Shown here piece after piece: positions 5,884 through 6,885 of a stretch of 6,885 bases of DNA; position 1 is the first letter of the stretch, and each line of letters opens with the position of its first letter. The translations under genes were made by a program, and so were the position numbers. Below the pieces are notes generated by a model. It was not told the origin of the DNA. It did not search any database and saw nothing but the letters and a program-made list of their open reading frames with translations. The stretch is from Sphingomonadales bacterium (GTDB lineage: Bacteria > Pseudomonadota > Alphaproteobacteria > Sphingomonadales > Sphingomonadaceae). Location: contig JAGXGT010000082.1 of NCBI GenBank assembly GCA_024636595.1, forward strand, positions 1-6,885. Reading direction: 5' to 3'.

Positions 5884-6209
5884 GGACAGAGCCTTTCAAG
5901 TGGATTGGTAATGGGAGCGCAATCCTCGCCGGAACAGCAATTTTCCAGCAGGAAAGCGATCAGGGCGTTCATGGTGGCGAGATTGGCGCGGTAAATGATC
6001 AGCCGGCTTTCCCGCCTGGAAGAGACCAGATCCGCGCGCGACAGGATCGACAAATGCGAAGACATGGTGTTTTGCGGGACATCCAGCCGCCTGGCGATCT
6101 CGCCCGCTGCCAAACCCGCCGGTTCGTGGCGCACCAGCAGCCTGAACACATCCAGCCGGGTATTTTGCGCGAGCGCACCGAGCGCTTCTATTGCTTTAAT
6201 CGAATCCAT
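5880..6209 (-). CDS. arsR: ArsR/SmtB-family arsenical-responsive repressor
   Basis: A 109-aa dimeric winged-helix repressor that should leave its operator when it binds trivalent arsenic. The HTH covers about 35-60 (AAGEIARRLDVPQNTMSSHLS then LSRADLV) and the wing about 63-75. The ELCVCDL metal box of the E. coli type is absent. Instead the C-terminal helix ends in ENCCSGEDC (Cys91, Cys92, Cys97), like the Acidithiobacillus AfArsR type, whose Cys95, Cys96 and Cys102 bind As(III); the gap to the third Cys is one residue shorter here. Cys108 is a further thiol near the end. It is the first gene of arsR-arsI-acr3 and overlaps arsI by 4 nt. No ribosome binding site precedes the ATG, no other in-frame start lies upstream, and the predicted transcription start falls on the ATG, so the mRNA is probably leaderless. 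Confidence 0.95.
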   Translation of the reverse strand: MDSIKAIEALGALAQNTRLDVFRLLVRHEPAGLAAGEIARRLDVPQNTMSSHLSILSRADLVSSRRESRLIIYRANLATMNALIAFLLENCCSGEDCAPITNPLERLCP

Positions 6210-6235
6210 ATATCGATATGTATGGATATATGGAT
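6204..6235. promoter_or_regulatory. ArsR operator: 11-bp perfect inverted repeat overlapping the arsR start codon
   Basis: ATCCATATATC (6204-6214) and GATATATGGAT (6225-6235) are exact inverted copies around a 10-bp spacer, 32 bp in all. The site covers the -10 box, most of the -35/-10 spacer and the start codon of arsR (6207-6209), so a bound dimer would block RNA polymerase. The A/T-rich sequence stands out from its surroundings. Binding by this ArsR is inferred from position and symmetry. Confidence 0.75.
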
Positions 6236-6245
6236 AGTTTGTAAA
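6217..6245 (-). promoter_or_regulatory. Promoter of the arsR-arsI-acr3 operon
   Basis: Read on the minus strand, TTTACA (6245-6240) is followed after exactly 17 bp by TACATA (6222-6217). Transcription would begin about 7-8 nt later, at or next to the A of the arsR ATG (6209). The operator inverted repeat overlaps the -10 box and spacer. Confidence 0.55.
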
Positions 6246-6325
6246 GGGGGTGGTGAATTTATCTGCTCTTGCCGCAGTTTTCCGGAAGAAGCGATGATTG
6301 TTCCCGGTCTGCTTTGACCAATCCC

Positions 6326-6354
6326 TTGTCGAAACCCACTGCTCCGATTAGAGA
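6326..6354 (+). promoter_or_regulatory. Candidate promoter for the alpha/beta hydrolase gene
   Basis: TTGTCG (6326-6331) and TAGAGA (6349-6354) are 17 bp apart, about 36 bp upstream of the hydrolase ATG. Each box matches the sigma70 consensus only in part. It lies in the divergent gap with arsR but well outside the ArsR operator, so control by arsenic is not suggested. Confidence 0.3.
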
Positions 6355-6390
6355 CCATATACAAATCTCCCTCTCGCCAACGGAAACCCC

Positions 6391-6885
6391 ATGACCCTGA
6401 TCGGCCCCGCCTCGCACAGCTATTTCTCCCAGCGGCTTCGGCTGCATTATGCCGACTGGGGCAATGAGGACAAGCCGCCGCTGATCCTGTTGCACGGCGG
6501 CAAGGACCATTGCCGCAACTGGGACTGGACGGCGCAGGCGTTGCGCGACGACTGGCATATCATCGCCCCTGATATCCGCGGTCATGGCGACAGCCAGTGG
6601 AGTACCGACGGCAATTATGCGCCGATGGCGATGGTCACCGATCTGGCGCAGCTGATCCATCAGCTCGACCTGTCGCCGGTGACCATTGTCGCGCACAGGA
6701 TGGGCGGCAATATCGCGCTGCGCTATACCGGGCTTTATCCCGACACGGTGCGCAAGCTGGTCGCGATCGAGGGGATGGGGCCTGGCCCGGAAATGCTCGC
6801 CGAGCGGGAGAAGATCGGGCAGCTCCAGCGGGTGCGCAATTCGATCGAGGAAAAACGCAAGGCCGCCGGCCGACAGGTCAAACGC
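6391..6885 (+). CDS. Alpha/beta hydrolase, partial at right edge, nucleophile Ser replaced by Arg
   Basis: The first 165 codons of an alpha/beta-hydrolase-fold protein run off the window. Visible family marks are the oxyanion-hole LILLHGG (31-37), the IIAPDIRGHGDSQW stretch (57-70), and the nucleophile elbow after strand 5, VTIVAHRMGGNIALRY (97-112). In active members the elbow is G/A-H-S-M-G-G; here Arg103 (AGG, 6697-6699) stands where the catalytic Ser should be, one base from AGC or AGT. The remaining frame is intact and well conserved, so this is either a very recent mutation, a sequencing error, or a non-hydrolytic family member. The acid and His of the triad would lie beyond the edge. 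The start has only a weak GGAAA about 6 nt upstream, but the hydrolase homology begins soon after it. It is divergent from arsR. The substrate is unknown. Confidence 0.88.
   Translation, partial: MTLIGPASHSYFSQRLRLHYADWGNEDKPPLILLHGGKDHCRNWDWTAQALRDDWHIIAPDIRGHGDSQWSTDGNYAPMAMVTDLAQLIHQLDLSPVTIVAHRMGGNIALRYTGLYPDTVRKLVAIEGMGPGPEMLAEREKIGQLQRVRNSIEEKRKAAGRQVKR

Noticed and set aside
6259..6696. Minus-strand open frame (145 codons) opposite the hydrolase
   Set aside because: The plus-strand frame has clear alpha/beta-hydrolase motifs and stays open to the edge; this frame is its antisense shadow.
1..6885. CRISPR array, tRNA, rRNA or insertion sequence
   Set aside because: No regularly spaced repeats, cloverleaf-like sequence, rRNA-like stretch or transposase frame was seen.

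Overview
The window looks like part of a Sphingomonadales (Alphaproteobacteria) chromosome, perhaps from the Sphingopyxis/Sphingorhabdus/Parasphingorhabdus group. This rests on moderately high GC, codon style, the gene families present, and a REP-like palindrome built on a GCTCCGCA stem. It is an inference; no rRNA or marker gene is present to confirm it.

Layout. (1) 61-2018, minus strand: an XRE/MmyB-type regulator and, upstream of it, a short-chain dehydrogenase/reductase (SDR) with a Tat signal peptide. A pair of inverted REP-like hairpins (919-996) separates them. (2) 2101-2925, plus strand: a TauD/TfdA-type Fe(II)/2-oxoglutarate dioxygenase, divergent from the SDR across an 82 bp gap that carries a good sigma70-like promoter. 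(3) 2926-3706: about 780 bp with no confident gene, in parts visibly more A/T-rich than its surroundings. It holds one small ORF (3210-3386, 58 aa) whose N-terminal half resembles a lasso-peptide leader (Y-x-x-P-x-L ... G ... T-x-G), followed by a strong hairpin. (4) 3707-4144, plus: a SlyD-like FKBP peptidyl-prolyl isomerase with a likely intrinsic terminator. (5) 4307-6209, minus: an arsenic operon arsR-arsI-acr3. (6) 6391 to the right edge, plus: the first 165 codons of an alpha/beta hydrolase that has Arg where the catalytic Ser is expected.

The clearest functional unit is the ars operon. ArsR should sense trivalent arsenicals through Cys91/Cys92/Cys97. ArsI is a C-As lyase that demethylates methylarsenite to arsenite, and Acr3 exports the arsenite. 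No arsenate reductase or arsenic methylase lies in the window, so the unit suits organoarsenical or arsenite resistance rather than arsenate resistance. Its promoter, an 11-bp inverted-repeat operator and the arsR start codon overlap so closely that a leaderless arsR mRNA is predicted.

The most speculative but most interesting item is the small ORF at 3210-3386. It has a lasso-like leader, but the annotated frame has no acidic residue at core positions 7-9. A one-base change at its T6 run in either direction would place Asp or Glu at core position 9. No lasso maturation gene is present in the window, so it may be an orphan, a relic or a coincidence.
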